Assembly (NCBI GenBank): GCA_963773335.1
Contig: CAVZAT010000006.1
Location: forward strand, 1-64,000
Source: UBA4742 sp963773335
GTDB taxonomy: Bacteria; Actinomycetota; Acidimicrobiia; Acidimicrobiales; Acidimicrobilacustridaceae
DNA length: 64,000 nt
Reading direction: 5' to 3'
Each line of letters opens with the position of its first letter. The stretch's first letter is position 1. Below, piece after piece: positions 23,882 through 32,212 of the stretch. Made by a program: the position numbers and the translations under genes. The notes beneath the pieces are model-generated. The model was not told the DNA's origin. It did not search any database and saw only the letters and a list, made by a program, of their open reading frames with translations.

Positions 23882-23897
23882 ATACCTTGGGGGGTAT
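23882..23897. promoter_or_regulatory. CsoR/CstR-like operator
   Basis: ATACCTTGGGGGGTAT has ATACC/GGTAT arms around a G tract, 76 bases upstream of the DUF2892 start. Proposed as a CsoR/CstR-type binding site by similarity only. Confidence 0.45.
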
Positions 23898-23973
23898 TCA
23901 CGCGGGCCGGGGCTTCGGTGACACCCACCCCATTTCGACGTGCCAACTGAGGGCCTTCCAGTAGGAGGAACAA

Positions 23974-23990
23974 ACCCCCCGGGGGTATAC
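23974..23990. promoter_or_regulatory. CsoR/CstR-like operator
   Basis: ACCCCCCGGGGGTATAC, a GC tract with a TATAC edge, lies 18 bases before the DUF302 start. It resembles the site at 23882. Confidence 0.45.
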
Positions 23991-24007
23991 GTTGTCTTGG
24001 TCGACGG

Positions 24008-24427
24008 ATGACCCACCTCCCCCTCCATCCTCGATCGAAGGTTCCCGTGCATGCCATCGAAACGACTGTTCCACTTTCCCTCGACCAAGCCGAAGCTGCC
24101 GTGCGGGCCACCCTCGCGGACAACGGATTCGGTGTCCTCACCGAGATCGACGTCGCGGCCACGCTCAAAGCCAGACTCGGCATAGACCGGCCGGCCCTCA
24201 AGATCCTCGGTGCCTGCAACCCGACCTTCGCCAACGAGGCCCTCGAGCTCGACCCCGGCTCAGCCTTGGCTCTACCCTGCAACGTCGTCCTGGAGCCGGC
24301 CCCTGGCGGCGGAACCCGCATCCGTGCCATCGACCCAAGGGAGCTCATGCCGGCCCCAGCCTTGGCTGGGCTGGCCGACAGCGCCGCGACCAAGCTCACC
24401 GCGGCCCTCCAAGCCGTCGGCGCCTGA
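24008..24427 (+). CDS. DUF302 domain protein
   Basis: The protein has the DUF302 pattern: AIETTVPLSLDQAEAAVRAT, LADNGFGVLTEIDVAATLKA, LKILGACNPTFANEALELDP and ALALPCNVVLEP. The last three match the conserved GACNP and LPCNV motifs. ATG at 24008 is the first start; GTG at 24047, closer to the conserved part, is also possible. The function is unknown; the family is linked with sulfur and metal stress genes. A CsoR/CstR-like site lies directly upstream. Confidence 0.88.
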   Translation: MTHLPLHPRSKVPVHAIETTVPLSLDQAEAAVRATLADNGFGVLTEIDVAATLKARLGIDRPALKILGACNPTFANEALELDPGSALALPCNVVLEPAPGGGTRIRAIDPRELMPAPALAGLADSAATKLTAALQAVGA

Positions 24428-24736
24428 GCACCGGCCTGGCCCGGACCGGACCGTCACCAACGAGATCGGAGGCCGACATGGGATGTTGCGGGTGGAGGGC
24501 TTCGGACCGCGAAGCGTCGCCAGTCGCTGTGCTTCCCAGCCGATAGAGGTACTCGAACACCACCGCGCGCTGGCTGAGTCGGTGCTCGATACGAGCGAGC
24601 CGCCCTGCCGACGCCGGTGTCGATCACGAGCCGCGTCCGGATCAGGTTCGGGCACGTGGCGGTGCCCCCGGCCAGTGTGCACCCCGACCGGCTTGGACGC
24701 CGGCGACCGCCGGGTGGAAGCGATGGCAACTCCCGA
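24428..24736. other. Intergenic stretch with possible tiny gene
   Basis: About 310 bases between DUF302 and the SnoaL-like gene. Apart from a 22-codon frame (24478-24546) nothing is recognised; frames on both strands are arginine- and proline-rich. Confidence 0.4.
24478..24546 (+). CDS. Possible 22-residue peptide
   Basis: GGAGG (24468-24472) stands 5 bases before an ATG opening MGCCGWRASDREASPVAVLP. The ribosome site is strong and the CC pair near the start is notable beside thiol-stress genes. It may also be the front of a longer gene lost by frameshift. Low confidence. Confidence 0.25.
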   Translation: MGCCGWRASDREASPVAVLPSR

Positions 24737-25216
24737 TCAGGTGGGCGCGCCGGGGCCGGGCCGTGAGAAGTCGCGGTCGGGCTGGGCCGGGGGCATGTTG
24801 AAGCCCTCCAGCGGACGCCAACCCGAAGCCTCGAGATCCTCGAGCACGTGGACCATGTTCAGCGTGTCCTCGTCGTAGCAGAACCGGCCACCACCGGCGT
24901 AGACCAGCCGGCTCCAACCCGACTGGCGCTGTCCGCCCGGGATGATCTGCAGCCACTTGACCACCACGTCGTCTCCCTCGACGGCGGTGAACTCGATGGG
25001 GAAGCGCCAGTCCTCCAACCCGGTCATCCCGTCGACCAGGAACTCACGAACGTCCTCGATGCCCTCGACCCGACCCCAGGCCGGGTCGATGTAGACGATG
25101 TCGTCGGTGAAGAACTCGGCCAGGTCGAGCCAGGTGGCCTCGCCCCGCTCGATCTGCTCGCGTCGCTCGACGTAGCGGGCGACCGCGGCGGTGACTTCGT
25201 CTCGTGGGTGCGTCAT
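24737..25216 (-). CDS. SnoaL-like/NTF2 fold protein
   Basis: The 159-residue protein has the cone-shaped NTF2-like pattern: TWLDLAEFFTDDIVYIDPAW, GIEDVREFLVDGMTGLEDWR and DDVVVKWLQIIPGGQRQ, ending with a proline-rich tail. SnoaL-like proteins are isomerases, cyclases or hydratases of small cyclic compounds, or simple binding proteins. No catalytic residues can be assigned with confidence. A degraded second copy lies at 27930-28345 on the same strand. The start is ATG at 25216. Confidence 0.8.
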   Translation of the reverse strand: MTHPRDEVTAAVARYVERREQIERGEATWLDLAEFFTDDIVYIDPAWGRVEGIEDVREFLVDGMTGLEDWRFPIEFTAVEGDDVVVKWLQIIPGGQRQSGWSRLVYAGGGRFCYDEDTLNMVHVLEDLEASGWRPLEGFNMPPAQPDRDFSRPGPGAPT

Positions 25217-25261
25217 GGCCGCAGTGTGCCATGACGGCCTGAGGGGCGGGTCACCCAGCCA

Positions 25262-25560
25262 GCTGGTCAGTGGCAGGGTCGCCCAGTTACCGACAGAACA
25301 TGGCGGTCAGCCTCGATGCCTACTTCTTCCTCGCTCAAGCGGCGATCCCGCATCTGCTGGAACGGAACGGGAACATCGTGGACGTGGCATCCAACTCCGC
25401 GCTGCAGGGCATTCCCTGCGCCGCTGCGTATGCGACGAGCAAAGGCGGAGTGCTCCAGCTGACCAGGGCGCTCGCAGTCGAGTTCCTCAAGCGCCCGCTG
25501 CGCGTGAACGCGATCGCGCCGGCTGGGACCAATACGGACATCGCGGCGAGCGCCCGATTC
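25262..25560 (+). pseudogene. Short-chain dehydrogenase fragment
   Basis: The frame reads AVSLDAYFFLAQAAIPHLLE, GNIVDVASNSALQGIPCAAA and YATSKGGVLQLTRALAVEFL, then RVNAIAPAGTNTDI: strand 5, the Y-x-x-x-K catalytic pair and the following loop of an SDR. The Rossmann nucleotide-binding N terminus is absent, and the frame dissolves after about 25555. It is a truncated dead gene. Confidence 0.7.
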
Positions 25561-25738
25561 AGGGGTGGAAGAGCGAACACCTCATCGAGGAGCCCACCTG
25601 GTTCGTCAACCCGCCAACGGGTTGACAGAGAGTCGCACCGGCTCGCATGGAGCGGATGAACGTGTCGCGCAGATCGGCGATGTCGATGCTGGGCGCGTCG
25701 ACGGCCGCCTCGGTCCGCAACGAACAGGCCATGGTCTG

Positions 25739-25820
25739 ATGCGCTTGCTGGGCGCCGACCAGCTGGCCGACTGGCGTCGCGACGGGTTCCTGCGCATCCC
25801 CGGCCTCGTCGATCCAGCCG
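25739..25820 (+). pseudogene. Possible phytanoyl-CoA dioxygenase N-terminal stub
   Basis: From ATG 25739 the frame reads MRLLGADQLADWRRDGFLRI, then PGLVDPA, close to the first helix and strand of PhyH dioxygenases. The rest of the protein is not present. It may be the remnant of a deleted gene; a chance match cannot be excluded. Confidence 0.35.
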
Positions 25821-25965
25821 CGGGGGACGGGAACGACGGGCTCCTCGGCGACACCGAGTGGGCTTGGCGCAGCCGCGGACCTCTTGTTGACGAACGCCTT
25901 CCACGGTTGTCGGCCAACAGATCGACCGACGTGTACCGGTCGGGCCCTCGGTTGTGCAGCCCCGC

Positions 25966-26382
25966 TCATCCGGCGGAGTGCGGTGGGCTGAACAGCTCGA
26001 GCTGGATGTTGTCGGGATCTCGGAACACCAGGACCGAGCCGTAGGGCTCATCGGCGATGGGGGACTGGGTGAGGGCGACATCGGCGACATCGACCCGTCT
26101 GACCTCGTTCACCTCGAGATGGTCCTGCCAAGTCTCGAGGTCCTCCCGCCTGGGCACGACGAGGCCGACGTGGTCGAGGCCCGTGGTGGTCTCGCGAAAG
26201 GCCTGACCGTCGTTGCGGTCATGATGGTGCAACACGAAGACGAGTTGCATGTCGTCGTCGGACAGGAGCTTGCCCAGTCCGCCGGGGTGAGGCACGTCCA
26301 TCCGGTACTTGAGGTCGAAGACCGACTGGTACCACCGGACGCTCCGTTCGACGTCGGACACCGTGAGCGCCAGGTGGTGCAT
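25966..26382 (-). CDS. VOC family protein (glyoxalase/dioxygenase fold)
   Basis: The 138-residue protein has two beta-alpha-beta-beta-beta units: MHHLALTVSDVERSVRWYQS with the first metal His, and TTGLDHVGLVVPRREDLETW. The C-terminal SVLVFRDPDNIQLELFSPP has the metal-binding Glu. The vicinal oxygen chelate family covers glyoxalases, extradiol dioxygenases and resistance proteins; the reaction here is not predictable. It is the last gene of a leftward group with the MBL and TetR genes. Confidence 0.87.
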   Translation of the reverse strand: MHHLALTVSDVERSVRWYQSVFDLKYRMDVPHPGGLGKLLSDDDMQLVFVLHHHDRNDGQAFRETTTGLDHVGLVVPRREDLETWQDHLEVNEVRRVDVADVALTQSPIADEPYGSVLVFRDPDNIQLELFSPPHSAG

Positions 26383-26427
26383 TCGCAGCGGGAGCGACGG
26401 TCGACATGGTGGGTTCCTCCTTGGGAC

Positions 26428-27150
26428 TCAGGTGACCTTGTCGAGTCGAGTGGTGTAGGCGCCGGCCAGGGCGCGCAGCGCAGCCTCGCCATCACCGGCA
26501 TAGGAGGAGCCATGCATGAGCGCGAGGGTTCGAGGCCGGAGCTCAGCGAGGCGGTGGATGGTGGCCGGGGTGGTGGGCGCGAGGCTGGAGTAGCCGAACA
26601 GGTCCTCGGCCGTCTCCGCCGGCTCGAGGATGTCGCCGTCGGTCAGCGCGGGTCCATCGCCCAGATGCGTGAAGAGATCACCGCACAGCAGCGTGCCGGT
26701 CGTCTCCTCGTAGAGGAGCCCGGCCTCCCATCCGTGGGGTACGTGGGGCGTGTCGAGGTGGCGCACACGCCGAGTGCCGAGCATGACCGTCTCGCCGTCG
26801 GCCAGGGGGCGGGGAGGTCGGTCGGCCATCTCTGTGATCGAGACCAGGCAGCCGAGCGCTCCGAACAGCACCTCGGCCCGAGGGGCGGCGTCCAGGAGCC
26901 CGTTCAGCGCCCCGCACTCGTCTGATTCGACGTGGCCGAAACCTATCCAGCGCAGGCGGTCGAGCGGCACGACCCTCCCGATCGCTTCGGCCACCGCGGG
27001 CAGCATCGACCGGTGCCCGGTGTGGAAGAGCAGCGGCTCCTCGTCGTCGATCAGGAACTGGTTGAAGGTGAACCCGTTGGGACCGATCCCCTCCACGAAG
27101 GTGGAGAGCCGGTAGATGTCGGGCGCGATCTCGTCGAGCTTGGTCGTCAT
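26428..27150 (-). CDS. MBL-fold protein, ODP (flavodiiron-like) type
   Basis: The 240-residue protein opens MTTKLDEIAPDIYRLSTFVE. GPNGFTFNQFLIDDEEPLLF and TGHRSML are typical of oxygen-binding diiron MBL domains. Its metal site is IGFGHVESDECGALNGLLDA, with H-x-E-x-D in place of H-x-H-x-D. HVPHGWEAGLLYEETTGTLL, CGDLFTHLGDG and LALMHGSSYAGDG supply the other ligands. The flavodoxin domain of full flavodiiron proteins is absent. The start overlaps the TetR gene's end by 4 bases, so they form an operon. Confidence 0.82.
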   Translation of the reverse strand: MTTKLDEIAPDIYRLSTFVEGIGPNGFTFNQFLIDDEEPLLFHTGHRSMLPAVAEAIGRVVPLDRLRWIGFGHVESDECGALNGLLDAAPRAEVLFGALGCLVSITEMADRPPRPLADGETVMLGTRRVRHLDTPHVPHGWEAGLLYEETTGTLLCGDLFTHLGDGPALTDGDILEPAETAEDLFGYSSLAPTTPATIHRLAELRPRTLALMHGSSYAGDGEAALRALAGAYTTRLDKVT

Positions 27151-27791
27151 CGTCTGCTTCCTTTCGCGGTGGCCCTCTTGACCGACGGTCGCCGGGCCGG
27201 CCCACTCTCGTGGCAGTAGCTCAGGAACATGTCCACGAAGTCCTCGATCAGCCGGGTCCAGCGAGCACCGCCGGGATCGTTCGAAATCTGTTGGTCCACC
27301 AGTCCGGTGGTCCACGCCGTCCACATGTCGACGTGTCGCGGATCGGTGATCCCGTTGCGAGCCAGGCGGGCCCGGGTCGCGTCCAGGGCCAGAACAGCTG
27401 GAGCGAAGGATTCGGGCGTCGGTTCGAAGCCAGGGATCGTCCGTTGGAAGAGCAACTGGTATCGGGCAACATCCGCGGTGCAGAACTCGACGAAGCGCTG
27501 GACTCCTTCGGTGAGGGCGGCGCGGGGATCGTCAGATCGATACGGCCGGGTCAGGAGGTCGGCGAAGTCGGCGGCCGCCCGGGCGAACATGGCGTCGAAG
27601 ATGGTGTTCTTGGAATCGAAGTAGGCGTAGACGGTCGGCGTGGTGATGCCGGCCTGCGCGGCCAGATCCCGCATCGACAGCCCGCTGAGACCCTCGCGGC
27701 GCACGACCTCCCACGCGGCGTCGACGATGGCGTCGCGAGCCGCGCGTCGCCGCCCTTCCTTCCAGTCAGGCGCAAGGACTCTTCTTGACAT
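27147..27791 (-). CDS. TetR family regulator
   Basis: The 214-residue protein has the TetR helix-turn-helix near the N terminus: IVDAAWEVVRREGLSGLSMR, DLAAQAGITTPTVYAYFDSK and NTIFDAMFARA. The C-terminal ligand domain follows. It is co-transcribed with the MBL-fold gene (4-base overlap) and is likely a local repressor. A 7-base inverted repeat (27785-27791 with 27822-27828) and promoter-like elements lie at its start. Confidence 0.88.
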   Translation of the reverse strand: MSRRVLAPDWKEGRRRAARDAIVDAAWEVVRREGLSGLSMRDLAAQAGITTPTVYAYFDSKNTIFDAMFARAAADFADLLTRPYRSDDPRAALTEGVQRFVEFCTADVARYQLLFQRTIPGFEPTPESFAPAVLALDATRARLARNGITDPRHVDMWTAWTTGLVDQQISNDPGGARWTRLIEDFVDMFLSYCHESGPARRPSVKRATAKGSRR

Positions 27792-27828
27792 TGATCCGAA
27801 TCTTTATACAACGTGCAAGTCATGTCAA
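27785..27828 (-). promoter_or_regulatory. Promoter/operator region of TetR-MBL operon
   Basis: On the minus strand TTGACA (27828-27823) and TATAAA (27808-27803) are near-consensus elements, though only 14 bases apart. TTGACAT and ATGTCAA form an inverted repeat around them, overlapping the start codon. I infer an autoregulated promoter. Confidence 0.45.
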
Positions 27829-27929
27829 CAGATGTTCAAGTCAGGGCACGAACTGCACGCCCTCAGGTGGGCCCTTGCTGGGCTGCGCCCCCCTGGGCTC
27901 TGCTCATGGGTACGAGGGATGGAGAGGTC

Positions 27930-28345
27930 GCGTTCGGCTGGGCGCGGGCAGGTTGAAGCCTTCGGGGGCAGTCGGTCGCCCCCAGGTCGTCGAGCGCGTG
28001 GGCCATGTTCAGCGCCCCCCGTCGTGCCCAACCGGCCGCTACCGGCCTAGACAACCGACTCCAACCCGACTGGACGGCGCCCGCACGGGATGATCTGGAG
28101 CCACTTGACCACCACGTCGTCGCCAGCAACGGCCGCGAGCCGATGGGGAAGAGCCAGTCCTCCAGCGCGGTCATGCCGTCGACCAGGAACTCGCGGCCGT
28201 CGTCGATGGACGACGTCGTCGGTGAAGAGCTCGGCCAGGTCGAGCAGGTGGCCTCGCCCCGCTCGATCTGCTCGCGTCGCTCGACGTCGCGGGCGGCGGC
28301 GGTGACTTCGTCTCGTGGGTGGGCGAGGGCCGCAGTGCGCCAGGA
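27930..28345 (-). pseudogene. SnoaL-like gene, degraded second copy
   Basis: The DNA matches the intact gene at 24737-25216 along most of its length, for example the parts coding the VTAAVAR region, DGMTALEDW and the IIP-QSGWSRL region. It has deletions and frameshifts, and the start codon is changed (GTCAT to GCGAG on the plus strand). No frame runs through. It is a dead paralogue. Confidence 0.75.
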
Positions 28346-28395
28346 CCGGCTGAACGACGAGACGCCCAGTCAGTCCGGGACGCGCCGGCCGCAGG

Positions 28396-29370
28396 TCAGC
28401 TCGTCGAGCCCCGGCCGGTCACCTGGCGGAACGCGTCCATGACCCGCCCCAGGTGGTCCTGGGCTTCGGCCGGGTCGCTGGGGATGCGCAGCGAGGCACG
28501 GAAGTCGGTCACGCCGGCCTCGACCAGGGCGGGGACCCCGGCCATGGTGGCGGCCAGGTCCAACCCGCCGCCCTGGTCGCGCACCTCGGGAAGCTGGCCG
28601 GCGACATCCAGATCTCGTGGGTCGCACTCGAGGCCGGCCGTGTCCGCCGCCTCGGCCACCGCGGTGCGCATGCGCCCGATCGAGCCGACCACGTCGACGG
28701 CATCCTCACCCCACGGGATCCAGCCGGCGCCGAAGCGCGCCAGCCGCCGGGCCACCGCCGGGTTGACCCGCCCGCTGATCCACAAGGGCACACCATCGGA
28801 CTGCGTGGGTTTGGGCATCTGGTGGATGGCGTCGAAGGACAGCTCGGTCGACGCCATCGACGCCCGCGGTTCGCTCCACAACGTCTGGCACACCTCGAGC
28901 GTGTGGTCGAGCAGGCGACCTCGCCGCTCGAACGCGAGGCCAGCGGCCTCGTACTCCTCGCGCTGCCAGCCGACGCCTACGCCCAGGTCGAGGCGGCCGC
29001 CCGAGAGCACGTCGAGGGTGGCGGCGGCCTTGGCCAGCACCACCGGTCGGCGCAGGGCGGCGATGAGGATGTTGGTTCCCAGTCGGATCCGCGTGGTCAT
29101 GCCGGCCAGCACCGAGAGCGTGGTCACGGGCTCGAGCCAGTGCCCGTCGGGCCCGGTCGGCTGCACACCCTGGGCCGTACCCCCCACCTCGGGCCGGCCG
29201 TACTCCTCGAGGTGCTCCCCGAACACCACGTGGTCCGACACCAGCAGCCGGTCCACGCCGGCGCGGTCGAGCATGCGGGCCCGCTCGAACAGGGGCTCCC
29301 ACCCACCGGGGTCGTCGGCCGCGAACGAGCGCAGACCGACCGAGACCTGCGGTCCGGTCACGGTGACCAC
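28396..29370 (-). CDS. LLM class F420-dependent oxidoreductase
   Basis: The 324-residue protein is a TIM barrel of the luciferase-like monooxygenase type: GVDRLLVSDHVVFGEHLEEY near the start, RIRLGTNILIAALRRPVVLA, TLDVLSGGRLDLGVGVGWQR and EEYEAAGLAFERRGRLLDHT. These are the usual motifs of F420-dependent oxidoreductases. They carry out hydride transfers in catabolism of diverse compounds. The start overlaps the upstream TetR gene's end by 13 bases, so the regulator may control it. Confidence 0.88.
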   Translation of the reverse strand: MVTVTGPQVSVGLRSFAADDPGGWEPLFERARMLDRAGVDRLLVSDHVVFGEHLEEYGRPEVGGTAQGVQPTGPDGHWLEPVTTLSVLAGMTTRIRLGTNILIAALRRPVVLAKAAATLDVLSGGRLDLGVGVGWQREEYEAAGLAFERRGRLLDHTLEVCQTLWSEPRASMASTELSFDAIHQMPKPTQSDGVPLWISGRVNPAVARRLARFGAGWIPWGEDAVDVVGSIGRMRTAVAEAADTAGLECDPRDLDVAGQLPEVRDQGGGLDLAATMAGVPALVEAGVTDFRASLRIPSDPAEAQDHLGRVMDAFRQVTGRGSTS

Positions 29371-30013
29371 TCCTCGGACTCGGACGGATCGGGCGCCGGC
29401 TCTTCGACGGCCGTGCCCACCGAACGCTGCCTGTCAGCCAGTCGTTGCTGGAGCCCGTTCAGGATGATCTCGAGCCCGAACTCGGAGGAGTCCTGTACCA
29501 GCCACGGGGTCACCGCCAACACGTCGGGGATCTGGTTCGGCTCGGCGGCGCCGAAGCCGCGACGCAGCTGATCCTGGAGGGTGCGGTCGCTGCGCGCCCA
29601 TCGTTCGCCAGGTCGCCCACGAGGGCGTCCGCCGGGAGGTCGACCAGTTCGGCCTTGTCGGCGACGTGGTGGTACAGCGCCATGGGTGAGACGCCCACCG
29701 CCGCGGCCACCCGACGCATGGTCAGGCCGGCCAGTCCCTGGCGTTCGACGATGTCGAGACCGGCCTCGACGATCCGGCGTCGGGTCAGCGGATCTCGCAC
29801 CGGCTTGGGTGGCGGATCGTCGGCCAGCCAACGCGGCGCAACCGGCGACTCGGCGCCGGCTGTGTCCTGGCATGGGATTCCTTCGGGTTCTCGGCGGTGT
29901 CGCCTGGCAGATCTCAGGCTTCGAGCGGCCGGGTCGGGATCGGACCACCCGCCTGGGGGGTCACCGGTTCCATTCGGTGTCGTCCACGCTACCTGGTCAC
30001 CGGCGCAAGGCAT
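29358..30013 (-). CDS. TetR family regulator, frameshifted
   Basis: The helix-turn-helix is clear: TRRRIVEAGLDIVERQGLAG, LTMRRVAAAVGVSPMALYHH, then VADKAELVDL. The frame changes near 29580, and the C-terminal part continues TLQDQLRRGFGAAEPNQIPD to the end at 29358. The start is unsure; ATG 30013 is the furthest reasonable choice, but a later start near 29880 is possible. The gene overlaps the LLM oxidoreductase gene and reads the same way, which suggests local control. Confidence 0.72.
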
Positions 30014-30200
30014 GTGTCGTACATCCAACACCCTGGCCAGACCGGCGGATGCGACGGACACGTGGGGGATCGTCATCGCCCGGGGCGGAGGTTTGTGCCC
30101 CCGCCGGCGCGGCTCGTCCCGCGCCCGAAGCCGATGTGGGTAAGGTGACGCACGGAATCTGACGATCCGTCAGATCAAGAGCGCATCGCCAGGGGGAGCG

Positions 30201-31187
30201 TTGGCCCGGTTCGTCGAGAGCACGATCACCTTTCCGTACAAGCGCTCGCTGGGTCCGGTGATCGGCCCGTTCATGTCGGCGCTGACCGAGCGGCGGATCC
30301 TGGGTATCCGCAACGGCGATGCCGTGCTGGTGCCGCCGCTGGAGTGGGACCCGGTCACCGGCGCCGAGCTGTCGCAGGACTTCGTAGAGGTCGGCCCGGC
30401 CGGCACGGTCGAGTCCTGGACCTGGGTTCCGGTCCCGTCCGAACAGCACCCGCTGGACCGACCCTTCGCCTTCGCGTTCATCTGTCTCGACGGGGCCACC
30501 ACCCCCATGCTGCACGCGGTGGACGCAGGCTCGCCCGACGCGTTGCGCGACGGAGCCCGCGTGGCGCCGCGGTGGCGGGGCACGCGGGTCGGTCGCATCG
30601 ACGACATCATCTGCTTCGTGCCCGGCGAGGACCCCGAGACCGAAGGCATCGACTCGGGTCCGGCCGACGAGCCGGTGACCCGCATGGACTACCTGGCCTC
30701 CATCACCTACCGGAACCCGGTGCCGGCCGCGGCCGACCGGACGGTCGAGGCGTCGCGCCAGCAGCGGCTGCTGGGGTTCCGGTGCCCGGTCTGCCAGCGC
30801 ACCTACACAGGGGGCCGGGGCTACTGCCCGATCGACGCGCTCGAACTGGGCGCCGACCATGAGGTCGACCTGCCACACACCGGCACCGTCACCAACTTCA
30901 CCATCGTCACGCCGGTCCAGTATCCGGGCCAGACCGAGACCGAGCGGTTCGTGCGGGCCTTCGTGCTGCTCGACGGTGTCGACGTCATCCTCTCCTACCA
31001 ACCCGTGATCGAGCTGACCGCCGACGACGTACGGGTGGGCCAGCGGGTGGCCGCGGTGTGGGCCTCGCCGGGCGAGGAGTCCGACGAGGGCGGGGCCATG
31101 GGTGGCGCGTACGGCGACCTGCTGGGCTGGATGCCCAGCGGGGAGCCCGACGTCGACGACCCCGACCTGGTGAACCGGATCTTCTGA
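30201..31187 (+). CDS. DUF35 OB-fold protein (double domain)
   Basis: The 328-residue protein has two DUF35-like halves. The second has a zinc ribbon, FRCPVCQRTYTGGRGYCPID, followed by an OB fold (TGTVTNFTIVTPVQYPG, FVRAFVLLDGVDVILSYQPV). The first half has GPAGTVESWTWVPVP and no zinc ribbon. DUF35 proteins partner with thiolase-like enzymes, as in the ChsH2-Ltp2 pair of steroid side-chain breakdown. Two thiolase genes follow with overlapping starts. The start is TTG at 30201. I infer a complex for retro-aldol or thiolytic cleavage of a CoA substrate. Confidence 0.82.
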   Translation: MARFVESTITFPYKRSLGPVIGPFMSALTERRILGIRNGDAVLVPPLEWDPVTGAELSQDFVEVGPAGTVESWTWVPVPSEQHPLDRPFAFAFICLDGATTPMLHAVDAGSPDALRDGARVAPRWRGTRVGRIDDIICFVPGEDPETEGIDSGPADEPVTRMDYLASITYRNPVPAAADRTVEASRQQRLLGFRCPVCQRTYTGGRGYCPIDALELGADHEVDLPHTGTVTNFTIVTPVQYPGQTETERFVRAFVLLDGVDVILSYQPVIELTADDVRVGQRVAAVWASPGEESDEGGAMGGAYGDLLGWMPSGEPDVDDPDLVNRIF

Positions 31188-32212
31188 TGGCCACCTCGAC
31201 CGACATCGCCATCATCGGGTGGGCCCAGACCCCCATGGTCCGCCACACCGACCAGTCCGAGGTCCAGCTGCTCATGCAGGTCATCACCGACGCGCTCGAT
31301 CCTGTCGGGCTGACCCGGGCCGACGTCGACTTCACCTGCCTGGGATCGTGCGACTACATCACCGGCCAGGCCTTCTCGTTCGTATCCAACCTCGACGCCA
31401 TCGGCGCCTGGCCACCCAAACGTGACTCGCACGTGGAGATGGACGGAGCCTGGGCGTTGTACGAGGCCTGGCTCCGCTTGGGCGAGGGCGACATCGACAT
31501 CGCCGTGGTCACCGGCTCGGGTCGTTCGTCCACCGGCGACCCGGCGCTCATCTACCCGATGGAGATGGACCCGTACTACCTGGCCCCGCTGGGAGCGGAT
31601 CCGCTCACCTTCGCGGCCCTCCAGGCCCGAGCGCTGATGGCGGCGGGCAAGGTCGACGAGCGGGCCATGGCCGAGGTGGCGGTGCGGTCCAGGGGCACCG
31701 GCGATGTCGAGTCGCTGCTGGCGCAGGACTACGTGCGCCAGCCGCTGCGTCGCCACGACGTCCCCCCCATCACCGACGGGGCCGCGGCCATGATCTTGGC
31801 CCGCGGCGACCGGGCCCGCCAGCTGGTGGATCGGCCCGCCTACATCCACGGCTTCGACCATCGCACCGAGGGCCACAACCCCGCGCTGCGGGCCCTGGAC
31901 GACTCGCCCTCGACCCGCATCGCCGCGGCCGCGGCCGGTCTGGGCGACGGCCCGGTCGAGGTGGCTGAGCTGCAGGCCGCCTTCACCCACGAGGAGCTGC
32001 TCCTGCGCCAGGTACTGGAGCTGGGCGACGAGGTGGTGGTGAACGCCTCGGGTGGCGCTCTGCGGGCGAACCCGATCATGGCCACCGGCCTGTGCCGGAT
32101 CGGCCACGCCGCCGACCACGTCTTCGGCGGTGGGCATCGGGCCCTGGCCCACGCCACCTCGGGTCCGTGCCTGCAACAGAACCTGGTCTGCATCGTGGAG
32201 GACCAGCCATGA
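31187..32212 (+). CDS. Thiolase-like (lipid-transfer type) protein
   Basis: The 341-residue protein starts MATSTDIAIIGWAQTPMVRH and ends with VVVNASGGALRANPIMATGL and GLCRIGHAADHVFGGGHRA. The nucleophile Cys of true thiolases is missing: the matching region is VEMDGAWALYEAWLRL. The second catalytic region has NASGG, also without Cys. This is the Ltp/SCP-x group, some members of which are aldolases. ATG overlaps the stop of the DUF35 gene (31185-31187) and its end overlaps the next thiolase start. Confidence 0.85.
   Translation: MATSTDIAIIGWAQTPMVRHTDQSEVQLLMQVITDALDPVGLTRADVDFTCLGSCDYITGQAFSFVSNLDAIGAWPPKRDSHVEMDGAWALYEAWLRLGEGDIDIAVVTGSGRSSTGDPALIYPMEMDPYYLAPLGADPLTFAALQARALMAAGKVDERAMAEVAVRSRGTGDVESLLAQDYVRQPLRRHDVPPITDGAAAMILARGDRARQLVDRPAYIHGFDHRTEGHNPALRALDDSPSTRIAAAAAGLGDGPVEVAELQAAFTHEELLLRQVLELGDEVVVNASGGALRANPIMATGLCRIGHAADHVFGGGHRALAHATSGPCLQQNLVCIVEDQP

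Noticed and set aside
24272..24729. Several overlapping minus-strand frames between DUF302 and the SnoaL-like gene.
   Set aside because: Arginine- and proline-rich translations without motifs; partly antisense to DUF302.
25559..25737. Minus-strand frame with an ACSLRTEAAVDAPSIDIADL segment.
   Set aside because: It looks protein-like but has no recognised family and lies among decayed fragments, so it could not be supported.
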